Source: Thalassolituus sp006212115 (GTDB lineage: Bacteria > Pseudomonadota > Gammaproteobacteria > Pseudomonadales > Oceanobacteraceae). Taken from it: a stretch of 64,000 bases of DNA. The translations under genes were made by a program, and so were the position numbers. The DNA is taken from NCBI RefSeq assembly GCF_040372045.1, contig NZ_BAABWH010000008.1. The stretch is one strand, 5' to 3'. Shown one piece after another: positions 62,701-64,000 of this stretch (its first letter is position 1; each line of letters starts with the position of its first letter). A model generated the notes under the pieces. The model saw only the letters and a program-made list of their open reading frames with translations. It was not told the DNA's origin and ran no database searches.

Positions 62701-62782
62701 ACGTATCCTTTGGAGACGTGGTGAGAATGTAGCGGCTCCTTGAGCTGCTTTGATGGGCCTCTGTTTTGAGGCCCTTTTTTTT
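62701..62782 (+). ncRNA. Candidate small RNA with three hairpins
   Basis: A TATAGT -10 hexamer at 62692-62697 would start a transcript near 62701-62704. The next 80 bases fold into three hairpins in a row: 62701-62719 (ACGTATCC/GGAGACGT, one mismatch, loop TTT), 62731-62749 (AGCGGCTC/GAGCTGCT with one G-U, loop CTT) and the terminator 62755-62774. No coding frame fits. It matches no RNA family I know. It could instead be a leader or just the kinase gene's 3' region. Confidence 0.45.
62755..62782 (+). terminator. Rho-independent terminator between rstB and glpK
   Basis: GGGCCTC (62755-62761) and GAGGCCC (62768-62774) form a perfect 7-bp stem over a 6-nt loop, followed by eight Ts. It is about 200 bp past the kinase stop. 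Confidence 0.95.
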
Positions 62783-62820
62783 GCCTGTCAGTCTGGCCGT
62801 ATTGTGGTCTGGAACTGGGT

Positions 62821-62865
62821 ACGCTTAAGCGTTAGGCTCAGAATTCAGCTGTGAATTTAATTCTG
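62821..62865. promoter_or_regulatory. Two palindromes in the glpK leader
   Basis: ACGCTTAAGCGT (62821-62832) is a perfect 12-bp palindrome, and CAGAATT/AATTCTG (62839-62845 and 62859-62865) forms an inverted repeat with a 13-bp spacer. They lie 21-65 bp before the glpK ATG and may be operator sites; neither looks like the E. coli GlpR operator. Confidence 0.35.
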
Positions 62866-62885
62866 ATTTAAGGACTCCTGCCATT

Positions 62886-64000
62886 ATGTCCAGATACCTG
62901 CTTAGCCTGGATCAGGGAACGACAAGCAGTCGTGCTATGTTATTTGATCCATCCGGAACGATCGTCGATCAGGCGCAACAGGAGTTTGAGCAGCACTTTC
63001 CTCATTCCGGCTGGGTTGAGCACTCCCCAACGGACTTATGGCAAACCACTCTGAAATGCGCGCGGGATGTGCTGAGGAAAGTCGGGGCAAAAGCATCTGA
63101 CATTATCTCCATTGGTATCACCAACCAGCGCGAAACTACCATGATATGGGACCGCCAGACTGGCGAGCCTGTGTATCCTGCGATTGTCTGGCAGGATCGT
63201 CGTACGGCGGATCTGTGCCGTCAGTGGGAAGGCCAGAAAGATGAAATATCAAAGCGCACCGGGCTGTTGTTGGACCCGTATTTTTCTGCGACCAAGATAC
63301 GTTGGATATTAGATAACGTTGATGGTGCGCGAGCACGTGCCGAACAGGGTGAACTGGCATTTGGCACGGTTGATACCTGGCTGATCTGGCAGCTGACAGG
63401 GGGGCGTTCTCATGCAACAGATGCGACCAATGCTTGCCGCACTATGTTGTATAACATTCACGACGACTGCTGGGACCCGGACTTATTGTCGCTGTTTGAT
63501 ATTCCTGCGTCATTGCTTCCTGAGGTAAAAGACAGTGCAGCTGATTTCGGCTCTACCCTGAGCGGCTGGTTAGGAGGTGTGGTGTCGATCGGCGGTGTTG
63601 CCGGAGACCAGCAAGCGGCATTGATAGGGCAGGGTTGTTTTTCTAAGGGCATGATTAAAAGTACCTACGGTACTGGCTGCTTTGTCGTGTTGAATACCGG
63701 TCACGAGGCGGTGACATCATCAAACCGCTTGTTGACGACCATTGCCTACCGTATCAAAGGCGAGACGACTTATGCTCTTGAAGGGTCAATCTTCATGGCG
63801 GGTGCCACCATTCAGTGGATTCGCGATGGCTTGCAGTTGATAAAAGATGCTAAAGAGAGTCAGGCACTGGCCGAAAAAACAGGATATGAAAATCCAGTGT
63901 ACATGGTGCCGGCTTTTGCAGGACTCGGGGCACCGTATTGGGACCCGGATGCGCGTGGTGCCATATTTGGTTTGAGTCGCGACAGCGGTATCAAAGAGCT
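62886..64000 (+). CDS. glpK: Glycerol kinase, 3' end outside the window
   Basis: Phosphorylates glycerol to glycerol-3-phosphate. ATG 62886 with AAGGA upstream; 371 of about 495 residues are present. FGGY-kinase features: the phosphate-binding loop SLDQGTTSSRAMLFD at the N-terminus, ITNQRETTMIWDRQTGEPVY, WQDRRTADLC, GGVAGDQQAALIGQG and STYGTGCFVVLNTG. No glpF precedes it; its partners may follow beyond the window edge. Confidence 0.96.
   Translation, partial: MSRYLLSLDQGTTSSRAMLFDPSGTIVDQAQQEFEQHFPHSGWVEHSPTDLWQTTLKCARDVLRKVGAKASDIISIGITNQRETTMIWDRQTGEPVYPAIVWQDRRTADLCRQWEGQKDEISKRTGLLLDPYFSATKIRWILDNVDGARARAEQGELAFGTVDTWLIWQLTGGRSHATDATNACRTMLYNIHDDCWDPDLLSLFDIPASLLPEVKDSAADFGSTLSGWLGGVVSIGGVAGDQQAALIGQGCFSKGMIKSTYGTGCFVVLNTGHEAVTSSNRLLTTIAYRIKGETTYALEGSIFMAGATIQWIRDGLQLIKDAKESQALAEKTGYENPVYMVPAFAGLGAPYWDPDARGAIFGLSRDSGIKE

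Overview
The window looks like a chromosome segment of a free-living, motile gammaproteobacterium. The gene order, the FleQ/FleS/FleR regulators, FlhF/FleN and the ParC/ParP-associated chemotaxis genes are the arrangement known from polarly flagellated Pseudomonas and marine Oceanospirillales-type bacteria. The base composition is moderate. I cannot name the species. No rRNA or tRNA gene was found.

Layout. 1-6.6 kb: the 3' part of fliD, then prfB (with its programmed frameshift), lysS and ung, separated by dense families of REP/BIME-like palindromes. 6.6-8.6 kb: a minus-strand TPR-methyltransferase gene. 8.8-20 kb: fliS, fleQ, fleSR and fliEFGHIJ. 20.2-29.2 kb: a complete chemosensory operon (STAS, cheY, cheA, cheW, soluble five-PAS receptor, cheR, cheD, cheB) whose order matches the Pseudomonas Che2 (F7) type, lying inside the flagellar locus. 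29.3-31.6 kb: an HsbA-HsbR-HptB-like phosphorelay. 31.8-44.1 kb: fliK, fliLMNOPQR, flhB, flhA, flhF, fleN, fliA. 44.2-52.2 kb: the flagellar (F6-type) chemotaxis operon cheY, cheZ, cheA, cheB, then parC, an unknown 115-residue gene, parP, cheW and a DUF2802 gene. 52.4-55.7 kb: small accessory genes (secreted peptide, MAPEG, a doubtful ORF, Mpo1-like, AraC regulator, Bcp). 55.8-59.8 kb: ferredoxin, nrdB and nrdA on the minus strand. 60.2-62.6 kb: an RstA/RstB-like two-component system. 62.6-64 kb: a candidate small RNA and the 5' part of glpK.

How it works together. FleQ (sigma-54 activator) sits at the top, followed by FleS/FleR. Sigma-54 -24/-12 elements precede fleS, fliE, fliK, fliL and, less clearly, flhA. 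FliA (sigma-28) is encoded in the flhA-fliA run; FliA-like elements precede fliS and parC. FlhF and FleN set flagellar position and number, and ParC/ParP place the chemoreceptor array at the pole. HptB/HsbR/HsbA probably ties a phosphorelay to FlgM/FliA. The second chemosensory operon has its own adaptation enzymes and a tethered soluble receptor, so it may not act on the flagellar motor.

Most unusual points: the F7 operon inside the flagellar cluster, between two STAS genes; the five-PAS soluble receptor with a DWEEF tail; the small gene between parC and parP; three copies of an EFE-LLD motif in the CheA linker; a histidine kinase that seems to start at AUU; and a three-hairpin RNA candidate with an RstA-box-like inverted repeat just upstream.
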